DNA of 15,995 bases from an uncultured Robinsoniella sp. (GCA_900539655.1 UQCR01000138.1:1-15995); one strand, 5' to 3'; counted from the first letter of the stretch, positions 6,510 through 14,969 are shown. Notes: a model not told the origin generated them from the sequence alone. Program-made: numbers and translations.

Positions 6510-7364
6510 TTATGAAAATTTTATCTTATTGCAATAACACAACCGGATTCTTTTCTTAGCTATATCTGAAACTGCCAGCCTTCCTGCTCCCAGATATTTC
6601 TTAGGATCTATATTATCCGGATTTTCCTCTATATTTAATTTCACCGCCTTTGTAAATGCATTTCTTAAATCTGTTGCATAATTAACTTTACAGATTCCAT
6701 TATGTATACATTCTTTTACAATTTCATCCGGCACACCCGAAGTTCCATGTAATACAAGAGGAATGTCAACAGCCTTCCTTATTTCTTTCAGTCGCTTAAT
6801 ATCCAGTTTAGGTTCACCCTTATAAAATCCGTGTGCCGTACCAATTGCGACAGCCAGACTGTCTGCCTTTGTTTTTTCTGCAAATTCTGCAGCTTCTGCA
6901 GCATTTGTAAGCATTATGGATTCAGATATTGTATTGTCTTCCTTTCCTCCGACACTCCCCAGCTCCGCTTCTACAGTTACCCCAAGAACTTTACCCAGTT
7001 GGGAAACTCTGGAGGTTAATAAGACATTATCCTCAAAGCTTAATTGGGAGCCGTCAATCATCACGGAGGAGTATCCTTCTTTCATAGCCCTGGCAGCCAA
7101 TTCATAACTTGAACCATGATCTAAGTGCAGTGCAATAGGTACTTTTGCATTTCTGATTACAGTCTTTACGCATGCTGCGAAGAAGTCAAGTCCTGCATAT
7201 TTCACACTGGACGGGGTTGTTTGTAAAATTACAGGACAATTTAATTCTTCTGCTGCCAGTATAACCCCCTGTATCGTTTCCATGTTTTCCACATTGAAAG
7301 CCGGTACTGCATATCCATTTTTCTGTGCTTTACAGAGAAGTTCTTTTACTGATGCAAATTCCAT
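6510..7364 (-). CDS. Class II ketose-bisphosphate aldolase (Fba/GatY type)
   Basis: This 284-residue TIM-barrel enzyme splits a ketose 1,6-bisphosphate (fructose or tagatose type) into dihydroxyacetone phosphate and glyceraldehyde 3-phosphate using Zn2+. The family motifs are present. LHLDHGS holds the catalytic Asp82 and zinc ligand His83, and AELG carries Glu134. AIGTAHGFYKG provides zinc ligand His178, VLHGTSG provides His206, and KVNYATDLR provides Asn228. It is the last gene of the operon. The preceding PfkB gene stops 4 bases upstream, and the ribosome binding site GGAGGT lies across that gene's last codons, so the two are translationally coupled. A kinase making a ketose bisphosphate next to its aldolase is a natural pair. 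The exact stereoisomer used cannot be read from the sequence. Confidence 0.92.
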   Translation of the reverse strand: MEFASVKELLCKAQKNGYAVPAFNVENMETIQGVILAAEELNCPVILQTTPSSVKYAGLDFFAACVKTVIRNAKVPIALHLDHGSSYELAARAMKEGYSSVMIDGSQLSFEDNVLLTSRVSQLGKVLGVTVEAELGSVGGKEDNTISESIMLTNAAEAAEFAEKTKADSLAVAIGTAHGFYKGEPKLDIKRLKEIRKAVDIPLVLHGTSGVPDEIVKECIHNGICKVNYATDLRNAFTKAVKLNIEENPDNIDPKKYLGAGRLAVSDIAKKRIRLCYCNKIKFS

Positions 7365-7368
7365 TTTA

Positions 7369-8304
7369 CTATACCTCCATTTTCCGGATATTTATTTGCT
7401 CTTTATATTTGAAGAAACCTTCCTTGCTGCACATCTGGGTTCCTTTTAAAACTAAAGAAGCTGCTGAAGCTGCCATGCCGTAGCGAAGCATTTCCTCCAT
7501 TGGCAGTTTTTCCTCTAAAGCAGCACAGATTCCCGCAACCATAGAGTCTCCTGCTCCCTGCACACCCTGTATCTTTAACTGCAGCCCCCGGGAATAAAAG
7601 GCTTCTTCCTTATCACATATAACTGCCCCTTTTTCTCCAAGAGATACACAGACAACCTCCACTCCGCTTTCTATTATTTCCCTTGCCAAAAGGATTACAT
7701 CTTCAATAGATCTGCATTTTTTCCCATATGCAGTCTCTAATTCAAATAAATTTGGTTTTATCAGATAAGGTTTTGCCTTAATCCCTTCTAAAAGAAAATC
7801 TTTTTCTGCATCTAAAATGATCTTAACCGGATATACTGATAATTCTTCTAAAATCTCTTTATAGATTGTAGTATCTACTCCAACAGGTGCACTCCCACCA
7901 ATAACTACCAGGCTGCTGGCTGCCGCATGCTCTTTGATTACTGATTTTAATTTACAGATATCTTCTTTTGTCACTTCACTTCCATATTCATTTAATTCCG
8001 TAAGGATATTTGTGTCCCGATCTAAAATTTTTGTATTGATCCTTAGCCGACCTTCTACCCATACAAATTCAGATGTTATCCCATACGCATTTAACGTATC
8101 TTCTAATACCTTGCCGTTCCCTTTATAATTAAAACCAAGACATTCCACATCTTTTCCAATTCTTTTTACTGCAATCCCCACATTAATGGCTTTACCCGAT
8201 GCTTCCTCACAGGAATCCACGACACGGTTAAGCTGGCCATATTGGAATCCGGATACTAGAATGCTTTTATCAATGCAAGGATTTAGATTTACAGCAGTAA
8301 TCAT
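7369..8304 (-). CDS. PfkB-family sugar-phosphate kinase (1-phosphofructokinase-like)
   Basis: A 311-residue ribokinase-superfamily kinase of the 1-phosphofructokinase / tagatose-6-phosphate kinase (FruK/LacC) branch. The N-terminal MITAVNLNPCIDKSILV is characteristic of that branch, EEASGKAINVGIAVKRIG (about 33-50) forms the sugar-binding region, and the PfkB signature GVQGAGDSMVAG (247-258) contains the catalytic base Asp253. It would add a second phosphate to a ketose monophosphate, giving the bisphosphate for the aldolase encoded immediately downstream. AAAGGAGG precedes the ATG. It follows the UroD-family gene by 17 bases. Whether the substrate is fructose 1-phosphate, tagatose 6-phosphate or another isomer is not settled by these motifs. 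Confidence 0.9.
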   Translation of the reverse strand: MITAVNLNPCIDKSILVSGFQYGQLNRVVDSCEEASGKAINVGIAVKRIGKDVECLGFNYKGNGKVLEDTLNAYGITSEFVWVEGRLRINTKILDRDTNILTELNEYGSEVTKEDICKLKSVIKEHAAASSLVVIGGSAPVGVDTTIYKEILEELSVYPVKIILDAEKDFLLEGIKAKPYLIKPNLFELETAYGKKCRSIEDVILLAREIIESGVEVVCVSLGEKGAVICDKEEAFYSRGLQLKIQGVQGAGDSMVAGICAALEEKLPMEEMLRYGMAASAASLVLKGTQMCSKEGFFKYKEQINIRKMEV

Positions 8305-8321
8305 GATCGTCCCCTCCTTTC

Positions 8322-9563
8322 CTATGATATATATCTTCCATACTCTAAAACAGTATCTACAAATGCTTCGACATTTTCTACAGGAACGTCAAATTGTGTG
8401 TTATGTATAGGGGTAAATACACATCCTCCTCCGGGCATCAGTATTTCCAGCCTCTCTTTTACCTGGTCTTTTACATCTGACGGATCTTTACCCGGATATA
8501 TCGTCTGGCTGTCCACACCGGCTCCCCAGAATACCAGATCATTTCCAAATTCTGCTTTTAATTCCGCCGGGTCCATTCGATAGGAATTTGCCTGAATGGG
8601 ATTTAATATATCACAGCCTGCTTCTATAAAATACGGAATAATATTACGAATGGAACCGCAGCTGTGGAACATCGTCTTTACTTTGGAATTCTGATGTACA
8701 CAGTCACACATCTTTTTATAATTCGGCATATATAGATCCTTAAATACACCGGGACTGAACAGTTCTCCTGTCTGGGTGCCAAAATCAGTAGTTGAAATTA
8801 AAATGGTATCTATATAGCTTCCTACTGCCTGAAGATACATCTCAATATTTTTTACTGCCATATCACCTGCTGCTCCAAGTATTTCCTCCGCATATTCCGG
8901 CTCAGAAACTAAAATGCACAGCCATTCCGTAAAAGGATGTCCCGCAAATATACCAGTGGTTCCCAATTTTCCTTTTAAAGCTCCCCCATGTATGGAGTAC
9001 TCTGTCGTTTCGTACATTAATTTTGCTCTTTTTTCTAATATACGAAGTTCTTCATCTGAGTATAGAGTCACAGATTTTTTAAATTCCTCAATATCCATCA
9101 TGATGATTTCCCTGGATAAATCCAGTGGAGGGTTTGCCAGCCTTTCAAAGTAGCTGCCTGTAGATGCCATATTTGCCACATGCCTTCCATTCACATCAAA
9201 TAATGCAATATCACCATTACTATCTGTCTCATAACGAAAATCTCCTGGCATAAGTATTGTATTCCCAGCTGTATTTCTCCATGGTTTCCAGCCCGAATTC
9301 CGATATCCCCAGGTCTCATAAAGATTTTCAAGTTGAAGAACATCACTGTGAAGCCATCTTCTAATCGGTTCTTCAACCCTAGCTAACATTTGAAACTGTT
9401 CATAACAACGTGGAAGTTCCGTATCTATTCCCAAATAATTGCCTATTTTAATATATTCATCTACATGTATTCCTGTTGTTTTTGTTCCTCCAATATCAAT
9501 TGGCACACGATCCGGTTCTTTATGCCCGATTGCCGCCCTAACTCGTTCCCTGGATGTCATCAT
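8322..9563 (-). CDS. Uroporphyrinogen decarboxylase-family protein (MtaA/MtbA-like)
   Basis: A 413-residue protein of the UroD superfamily, in the branch containing the zinc methyltransferases MtaA and MtbA rather than heme-making HemE. The N-terminal SRERVRAAIGHKEPDRVPID and the C-terminal GGGCVFTPIHNTQFDVPVEN are typical. MFHSCGSI (298-305) provides the His-X-Cys metal motif (His300, Cys302), and Cys381 could be a third ligand. TTDFGTQTGELFSP (258-271) matches the family's D(D/F)GTQ region. Characterised relatives move methyl groups between corrinoid proteins and thiols. No corrinoid protein or methyltransferase-1 gene is in this window, so the reaction is unknown. The start is MM after GGAGG, 3 bases past the DhaL stop, so translation is coupled. 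Its place in a sugar operon suggests a role in modifying the imported compound. Confidence 0.85.
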   Translation of the reverse strand: MMTSRERVRAAIGHKEPDRVPIDIGGTKTTGIHVDEYIKIGNYLGIDTELPRCYEQFQMLARVEEPIRRWLHSDVLQLENLYETWGYRNSGWKPWRNTAGNTILMPGDFRYETDSNGDIALFDVNGRHVANMASTGSYFERLANPPLDLSREIIMMDIEEFKKSVTLYSDEELRILEKRAKLMYETTEYSIHGGALKGKLGTTGIFAGHPFTEWLCILVSEPEYAEEILGAAGDMAVKNIEMYLQAVGSYIDTILISTTDFGTQTGELFSPGVFKDLYMPNYKKMCDCVHQNSKVKTMFHSCGSIRNIIPYFIEAGCDILNPIQANSYRMDPAELKAEFGNDLVFWGAGVDSQTIYPGKDPSDVKDQVKERLEILMPGGGCVFTPIHNTQFDVPVENVEAFVDTVLEYGRYIS

Positions 9564-9566
9564 AAT

Positions 9567-10217
9567 TTATTTCCTCCACTCATCTGTAATATATCTGTTC
9601 ATAGCCTCAAAAATGATACTGACTGAAACTGCTCCAGGATCAGGAGTACCAATGGATAAGTTTCCGTATGATTCCGCTCTTCCTTTTTTTGCACTGTACA
9701 GTTTACTTGCCTCCACACCATTTTTAGCTGCAATCCAGGCATTTGTCACTCCTTCGGACAGACTTTTCTTATTTCTGCTGCATTGTTCCAAAGCCAGAAC
9801 AGCAGGCTCATAGCTATCTATCATAGTCTTATCACCCACCTTTGCCTTACCTCTGAGCTTGATATTTTCCAATGATTTCTTCATCATACTGCTTAAAGTA
9901 TCCAAATCTAACTGATTCGTCATAGGCGCTGCACCGTATCCGCTGATGAACATTGTGCCAAATATTACCCCGGAAGCACCACCCATAGCATCTAATAATG
10001 TCATTCCAATTTCTTTGAAAAATTCATTTATTGTATCTGAATTCATATTATCTAAGGCTTCATCAACAGCTCGAAAACCAATAGCCATTCCAATTCCATG
10101 ATCACCGTCTCCAATTATATTATCAATCTCTGTCAATTGTTTTTCGCTGGATATCATTTGCCTGGAAATACATCGGAACATCTCTTTTACTTCCTCAATT
10201 TCCAAATAATCTTTCAT
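9567..10217 (-). CDS. dhaL: DhaL-type nucleotide-binding kinase subunit
   Basis: A 216-residue protein with the complete DhaL fold signature. LTEIDNIIGDGDHGIGM (residues 28-44) holds the three Mg2+-binding aspartates Asp32, Asp37 and Asp39. DAMGGASGVIFG (about 76-87) binds nucleotide phosphates, GKAKVGDKTMIDSYEP (123-138) is conserved, and GRAESYGNLSIGTPDPGAVS (179-198) matches the lid over the nucleotide. DhaL carries ADP/ATP and passes phosphate to the substrate bound by DhaK. PTS-type systems recharge it with DhaM, but no dhaM is present here, so it may use free ATP or a DhaM encoded elsewhere. It starts 14 bases after the DhaK-like gene with a GGAGGGAG site. The metal site is intact, so this subunit should be catalytically competent. 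Confidence 0.9.
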   Translation of the reverse strand: MKDYLEIEEVKEMFRCISRQMISSEKQLTEIDNIIGDGDHGIGMAIGFRAVDEALDNMNSDTINEFFKEIGMTLLDAMGGASGVIFGTMFISGYGAAPMTNQLDLDTLSSMMKKSLENIKLRGKAKVGDKTMIDSYEPAVLALEQCSRNKKSLSEGVTNAWIAAKNGVEASKLYSAKKGRAESYGNLSIGTPDPGAVSVSIIFEAMNRYITDEWRK

Positions 10218-10231
10218 TTTGTCTCCCTCCT

Positions 10232-11233
10232 CTATACCTTTGCCCGATAAGTATACAGCGGCGTATACGAATCCAGGTTATAGTACCTTTTTAAAAGAGG
10301 ATCCAGTTTTATAAGTGTTACACTGATCCCTCCCATTCCAGGAGCCGTAAAAAAATTACCCACTTCTGTTTTAAAAACTGAAATTTCCTGACACATCAGA
10401 TACTGATGAAGGCTGTTGCTCATAATGGAAAGTTCCATATTTGAAGTCGCTCCTTTCCCATTCACAATCAATAGCACTTCATCACCCTTTTTAAGATTCA
10501 TATCCGGAATCAGATAATCTAATACCTTTGCTGCAAGCTGATCTGATGTGGGCATCCTCATCTGCAAAATTCCGGGTTCTCCGTTAAATCCCATGCCGAT
10601 TTCAATGATATCAGAATCCATCTCATACATAGGTTCTCCTGTTTCGGGGCGGTAGCCCGGCCAGAAAGTGACCGACACGCTTCCAGTCTGATCCCTGGCT
10701 CTAATGGCAATCTGCTCTACGTCCTCTAACATCAAACCGCTGGCAGCTGCTCCTGCTGCCGCTTTAATCACGCACATAATACCTGTGATTCCCCTTCTGT
10801 TTCCACGGCTTTCTTTGGGCGCATGTAAAATATCATCTTTTACAAACACTGCCTTTGCTTTTATTCCTTCATAACCGCATAATTCTACAGCAAGTTCATA
10901 ATTCAGCACATCCCCTACATAATTACCGGTGATCATAAGTACTCCATCTTCATGATACATCTGACGTATTGTCTTCAGCAATGCAGTCGCAGAAGGAGCA
11001 GCGAAAATATTACCACTTACAATGGCATCTGCCATTCCTTCTCCTGCGTATCCTAAATACATTGGTTCGCATCCTGTACCTCCACCTGCAATGATCATAA
11101 CCCTGGGGGCTGTATTCTTAACACGAATTGCTTTTACACCGCTGACTTTTTCCAGCAGGTCACGATTGGAACGGACATATCCTTCTAGCATTTCCTCAAC
11201 CATGTCTTCCGGACGATTCTTTATCGTATTCAT
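10232..11233 (-). CDS. DhaK-like subunit lacking both active-site histidines
   Basis: This 333-residue protein aligns along its whole length with DhaK, the substrate-binding subunit of dihydroxyacetone kinase (family about 330-356 residues). GGGTGCEP (50-57), GNIFAAPSA (74-82), GNYVGDVLNYELA (103-115) and IGMGFNGEPG (212-221) are the DhaK landmarks. In E. coli DhaK, His56 and His218 position and covalently hold dihydroxyacetone and Asp109 is the base. Here the matching residues are Cys55, Asn217 and Asp108. Losing both histidines while keeping the fold, the aspartate and a normal DhaL partner suggests a different substrate or binding mode. A regulatory role like that of the DhaK paralogue DhaQ is an alternative. 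The ATG at 11233 follows AGGAGAGGT; an in-frame ATG at 11254 lacks a ribosome binding site. Confidence 0.85.
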   Translation of the reverse strand: MNTIKNRPEDMVEEMLEGYVRSNRDLLEKVSGVKAIRVKNTAPRVMIIAGGGTGCEPMYLGYAGEGMADAIVSGNIFAAPSATALLKTIRQMYHEDGVLMITGNYVGDVLNYELAVELCGYEGIKAKAVFVKDDILHAPKESRGNRRGITGIMCVIKAAAGAAASGLMLEDVEQIAIRARDQTGSVSVTFWPGYRPETGEPMYEMDSDIIEIGMGFNGEPGILQMRMPTSDQLAAKVLDYLIPDMNLKKGDEVLLIVNGKGATSNMELSIMSNSLHQYLMCQEISVFKTEVGNFFTAPGMGGISVTLIKLDPLLKRYYNLDSYTPLYTYRAKV

Positions 11234-11266
11234 TTTACCTCTCCTATCAGTCATACCGTACTTTCT

Positions 11267-12232
11267 TTACTCTGCCTTTATTTTTAACCGGTCCATAATT
11301 ACTGCAAATGCAATAATGACTCCCATGGCTACCTTCTGCCAGTATGAATTAACCTGCATAAGGCTTAATCCATTATTGATGATTCCTATTGCAATAATAC
11401 CAATGATCGTGTTGGGAATCCCTCCTGTACCGCCAACCAGACTGGTTCCTCCCATAACAGCCGCTGCAATCGCAAATTGTTCATATCCCTCAGCTGCTGC
11501 CGGCTGTCCTGTCCCTATTTTAGCAGACAGGCAGATTCCTGCAAATGCAGATAGTCCCGCACAAATCATATAAACGGACGTTTTAATTCTATTTACTCCA
11601 ATTCCACTTAATTTCGCTACCTCTTCATTGCTTCCCACCGCATATATATGCCGTCCGTAAGCTGTCTTACTTAGAATGATATGAGATACCACCAGAACAA
11701 TTACTGTAAGGATTACAATAAATGGTACGGGCCCCACATAGCCCTGACCAATCCACAGAAAACTTTCCGGCAATTCATAAACCGGCTTGCTGTTGGTTAA
11801 AAGATAACATACACCCCTTGCCACGTTCATCATTGCCAACGTGGCAATAAAAGGTGCCACATTAAATTTGCAGATGATTACTGCTGATATTCCTCCAATA
11901 ACAATTGCTACTGCAGCCGAAAGTACAACTCCAACGATCAAAGTCATACCAATGTTCATTGCCGGAAGCTGTTTGCATAGAAGCGCTCCCAAAATACCGT
12001 TTAGGGCACATACCGGTCCCACGGACAGATCAATTCCTCCGGTTAAGAGTACAAATGTCATCCCTGTAGCTATAAAAGCATTAATTGAAATCTGAATCAA
12101 CACGTTAATTAAGTTTTCTTTTGATGCAAATCGTGGCTCTACTATAAAAATGATGAGACACAAAATCAGGAGAAATCCGATCAGCGCATATTGTTTCGCT
12201 ATTTTTCCCATGTTTATTTTATTCTTTCCCAT
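11267..12232 (-). CDS. RbsC-type sugar ABC transporter permease
   Basis: A 321-residue integral membrane protein of the BPD_transp_2 (RbsC/XylH/AraH) family with roughly eight to ten hydrophobic segments. The family landmarks are TGMTFVLLTGGIDLSVG after the first helices, FNVAPFIATLAMMNVARG, YAVGSNEEVAKLSGIGVNRIK (the cytoplasmic loop contacting the ATPase) and AAAVMGGTSLVGGTGGI near the C-terminus. It forms the membrane channel with the ATPase encoded upstream and receives substrate from the lipoprotein. The single permease gene implies a homodimer. The ATG follows GAGGT, 40 bases after the ATPase gene. The motifs define the carbohydrate-uptake type but not the sugar. Confidence 0.93.
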   Translation of the reverse strand: MGKNKINMGKIAKQYALIGFLLILCLIIFIVEPRFASKENLINVLIQISINAFIATGMTFVLLTGGIDLSVGPVCALNGILGALLCKQLPAMNIGMTLIVGVVLSAAVAIVIGGISAVIICKFNVAPFIATLAMMNVARGVCYLLTNSKPVYELPESFLWIGQGYVGPVPFIVILTVIVLVVSHIILSKTAYGRHIYAVGSNEEVAKLSGIGVNRIKTSVYMICAGLSAFAGICLSAKIGTGQPAAAEGYEQFAIAAAVMGGTSLVGGTGGIPNTIIGIIAIGIINNGLSLMQVNSYWQKVAMGVIIAFAVIMDRLKIKAE

Positions 12233-12272
12233 TATTCTACCTCATTAGATTAAGTACCATTATATTTTCGTA

Positions 12273-13775
12273 TTATGATTGGGGCATCGCTGTACTTGCC
12301 AAATGCATGATGACCTCTTCTGTTAACTCATGATTATCCAGACATCCGGTAATTCTGCCTTCGCACATTACATAAATCCGGTCACAGATTCCCAATAACT
12401 CCGGTAATTCGGAAGAAACTACTAAAATGCTTCCGCCATCTTTTGTAAATTGATTCATCAGTGTATAGATCTCAAACTTTGCTCCCACATCGATCCCTCT
12501 TGTAGGCTCATCCAGTAATAATATCTTAGACCCAGCCAATAACCACTTGGCTATTACGATCTTCTGTTGATTGCCTCCACTTAAATTTTTAGATACAGTA
12601 TTTCTGCCCGGCGTCTTTATCTTTAATTTTTTAATATACTCTTCGCTGCTTTTATTTTCCCAGTTAACATCTACAAATCCCATCTTGGCCTTGTTTTTTA
12701 CACTGGGCAAGGTAATATTATCTTTTACTGACTTCTTTAGCATAACCCCTTGCATGCGCCTGTCTTCGGGAACCAGACCAATTCCTTTTTCGATTGCCTG
12801 CATCGGCCTTTCAATACGTATTTCTTCCTGGTGCAGTTTCATCACTCCTTCTTCAAAAGGTTCTGCCCCAAAAATCCCCCTCAGTACTTCTGTCCTTCCT
12901 GCTCCAATCAGTCCTGCAATGCCTACAATTTCTCCCTGTCCCACCTCAATACTTACATTTTTAAATGCCTTTTTTCTAGAAACCTTAATTAACTCAAGTA
13001 CAGGTTTCTCAATTTTCTTATCACTTCTGTCTATGTATGTCTTAATTTCTCTGCCAACCATCAGTGAAACCAAACCCTTTTCATCTATATCCTTCATAGC
13101 AACTGTCTTGATATAGCAGCCGTCCCTCAAAATAGATACTTTATCTGCAATTGCAAATAATTCCTTTAGTCTATGAGAAATGTAGATGATTGCTACCTTT
13201 TCCTCTTTTAATTTTTTAATGATACGAAAAAGGGATTCTACTTCCTGCTCAGATATAGAAGAAGTCGGTTCATCCATTATTACCACTTTCGCATTTTGTG
13301 AAATAGCTCTTGCTATTTCCACCATTTGCTTCTCAGCTGCACTTAATTTTTTAACCAGATCTCCCGGTTTTATCTTCAATCCCAACATCGTTAAAATATC
13401 CTGCGATTCCTTTTTCATCCTGACTTTATCCAGAAATCCATTTTTCTGCTTTTGTTCCCTGCCAAGATAAATATTCTCGGCAACCGTCAGGTCTGGTATT
13501 ACACTTAGTTCCTGGTGAATAACGCTGATTCCATTGTCCAATGCCTGCCTTGCATTTTCGAAATTACACGCTTTTCCTTCATAAATCATTTCGCCACTGT
13601 CTCTTTTGTATACACCACTGATGATTTTAATCAGTGTAGATTTCCCTGCCCCATTTTCACCTAACAAAGCATGTACCTCTCCTGCATAAAACTCCAGATT
13701 TACATCTGTCAGAGCCTTAACTCCGGGAAATTCCTTTATAATATGTTTCATTTGAATCTTCGGCTGTCTATCCAT
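12273..13775 (-). CDS. RbsA/MglA-type sugar ABC transporter ATPase (two NBDs)
   Basis: A 500-residue protein with two fused nucleotide-binding domains. NBD1 has Walker A GENGAGKST (39-47), signature LSAAEKQ (144-150) and Walker B VVIMDEPT (164-171). NBD2 has the degenerate Walker A GLIGAGRT (288-295), signature LSGGNQQK (398-405) and Walker B ILLLDEPT (418-425). The degenerate second P-loop is normal for RbsA/MglA/XylG proteins. It energises uptake through the downstream permease. The ATG follows AGAGGT. It is separated from the binding-protein gene by 75 bases containing a hairpin, which may lower its expression relative to the lipoprotein. Confidence 0.94.
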   Translation of the reverse strand: MDRQPKIQMKHIIKEFPGVKALTDVNLEFYAGEVHALLGENGAGKSTLIKIISGVYKRDSGEMIYEGKACNFENARQALDNGISVIHQELSVIPDLTVAENIYLGREQKQKNGFLDKVRMKKESQDILTMLGLKIKPGDLVKKLSAAEKQMVEIARAISQNAKVVIMDEPTSSISEQEVESLFRIIKKLKEEKVAIIYISHRLKELFAIADKVSILRDGCYIKTVAMKDIDEKGLVSLMVGREIKTYIDRSDKKIEKPVLELIKVSRKKAFKNVSIEVGQGEIVGIAGLIGAGRTEVLRGIFGAEPFEEGVMKLHQEEIRIERPMQAIEKGIGLVPEDRRMQGVMLKKSVKDNITLPSVKNKAKMGFVDVNWENKSSEEYIKKLKIKTPGRNTVSKNLSGGNQQKIVIAKWLLAGSKILLLDEPTRGIDVGAKFEIYTLMNQFTKDGGSILVVSSELPELLGICDRIYVMCEGRITGCLDNHELTEEVIMHLASTAMPQS

Positions 13776-13815
13776 TCCGTGTACCTCTTTATATTTTCAA
13801 TAACTTTATTTTATA

Positions 13816-13841
13816 AAGACCCGATCTGCAAACCGGGTCTT
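13816..13841 (-). other. Intercistronic hairpin between lipoprotein and ATPase genes
   Basis: AAGACCCG (13816-13823) and CGGGTCTT (13834-13841) form an 8-bp stem with a 10-nt loop shortly after the lipoprotein stop. On the minus strand it is followed by an A/T-rich but not T-run sequence, so termination would be partial at most. Such hairpins commonly protect binding-protein mRNA from 3' decay and skew expression toward the binding protein. Confidence 0.55.
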
Positions 13842-13850
13842 AAACTACTG

Positions 13851-14948
13851 TTATTTTTGATATTCACTGACATTTTCACCATCGATAATATATGGCTCTA
13901 TATATTTTTCTTTTGGGATTTCTTCTCCATGTATTACCTTCACTGCACTGTCAATCATTGCCTGCCCGATACCCTCCGGATCCTGAGCCACATCGGCAAT
14001 CCAAATGCCAGCTTTGGCGATCTCATTAACCGCTTCCGGATTACCATCATATCCGATAACCTTAATCTCTTTTCCCGCACCGTTTATAATTGTATATGCG
14101 CTCATAGCTGCCGGATCCCCTACTGCAAAGATTAAATCCAGATCGGGATACTTCAGAAGAAAGTCCTGGGTAATAGCTGATGCTTTTTCGGCATCTCCCT
14201 GATAATTCTGCTCATCAACTACTTCTATATTTTCGCAGTTTGCTTCCAGATATTTCTTGCATCCTTCTGCGCGCAAAACACAATTTTCAACGTCATCATA
14301 CGTAATAATTGCAACTTTTCCGCCCTCCGGCAATGCCTTTTCGATATATTTTCCTGCCAGTTCACCACCGACATTCTCATCTGTACCAAAATGGCAGATA
14401 GAATCTCCATCAGATTTTGTAAATGCCGTTAGCAACGGAATCCCTGCTTTATTAGCCAGTTCCAGACAACTGTTACTTCCTGCTGTAGACACCGGACAGA
14501 TAATAATGGCATCTACCTTCTGTGTAATAAAATCCTGAACCTGTGACAATTGCTTTTCACTATCTGTATCCGCATCCATGAAAATAGCCTTTACCCCAAG
14601 TTCTTCGCACTTTTTCTCCATAGCTTCTTCCACTCTGTTATAAAATACATGCGTTCTGGTGAAAATAGAAATGCCTAAAGTGATATCTTTGTTCTCCTTA
14701 TCTATCCCGGTCTGTGCTGCTGCTTCAGAAATTATTTCTTCGGCCTTTGTTTCTCCCACGTTTTTAGCGGCCTCTGTTGTGGCAGCTTCCGTCTCAGACT
14801 TATCTGATTCTGCTTTTGATGCTACTGTCTTTGCAGATTCAGTAGCAGACTTAGTTTCCTTCGTCTGCGTTCCACCTGAACATCCGGTTATTACCCCTGT
14901 CATCATTATTAATGCTAACCCAATTGCTCCCATTTTTCTTAGACTCAT
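13851..14948 (-). CDS. RbsB-type sugar-binding lipoprotein
   Basis: A 365-residue substrate-binding protein for the ABC transporter. The start MSLRKMGAIGLALIMM is a lipoprotein signal ending in the lipobox VITGC, with Cys23 as the lipid-modified residue. A low-complexity Ser/Thr/Glu/Ala/Lys linker spans about residues 25-80. From about 88 the Peripla_BP_4 (RbsB-like) domain follows, starting DITLGISIFTRTHVFYNRVE and including VDAIIICPVSTAGSN, FGTDENVGGELAGKYI, FAVGDPAAMSAY and VIGYDGNPEAVNEI. The ATG at 14948 follows GGAGG and gives a proper signal peptide; an in-frame ATG at 14975 has no ribosome binding site. It is the first structural gene after the DeoR regulator. The ligand, probably a pentose- or hexose-like sugar or polyol, cannot be named. 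Confidence 0.92.
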   Translation of the reverse strand: MSLRKMGAIGLALIMMTGVITGCSGGTQTKETKSATESAKTVASKAESDKSETEAATTEAAKNVGETKAEEIISEAAAQTGIDKENKDITLGISIFTRTHVFYNRVEEAMEKKCEELGVKAIFMDADTDSEKQLSQVQDFITQKVDAIIICPVSTAGSNSCLELANKAGIPLLTAFTKSDGDSICHFGTDENVGGELAGKYIEKALPEGGKVAIITYDDVENCVLRAEGCKKYLEANCENIEVVDEQNYQGDAEKASAITQDFLLKYPDLDLIFAVGDPAAMSAYTIINGAGKEIKVIGYDGNPEAVNEIAKAGIWIADVAQDPEGIGQAMIDSAVKVIHGEEIPKEKYIEPYIIDGENVSEYQK

Positions 14949-14969
14949 AGCCTTCTCCTCCATTTTTCT

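Noticed and set aside
11234..11254. Alternative DhaK-like start seven codons upstream at 11254.
   Set aside because: It lacks a ribosome binding site. AGGAGAGGT is correctly spaced for the ATG at 11233, and residue numbering from there matches DhaK.
11022..11573. Long antisense frame (183 codons) opposite the DhaK-like and permease genes.
   Set aside because: It is a shadow of two well-supported genes. It has no ribosome binding site and a Pro/Ile/Ser-rich composition typical of antisense frames.
12571..13116. Antisense frame of 181 codons opposite the ABC ATPase.
   Set aside because: The minus-strand ATPase motifs are unambiguous, and this frame has no start signals or family features.
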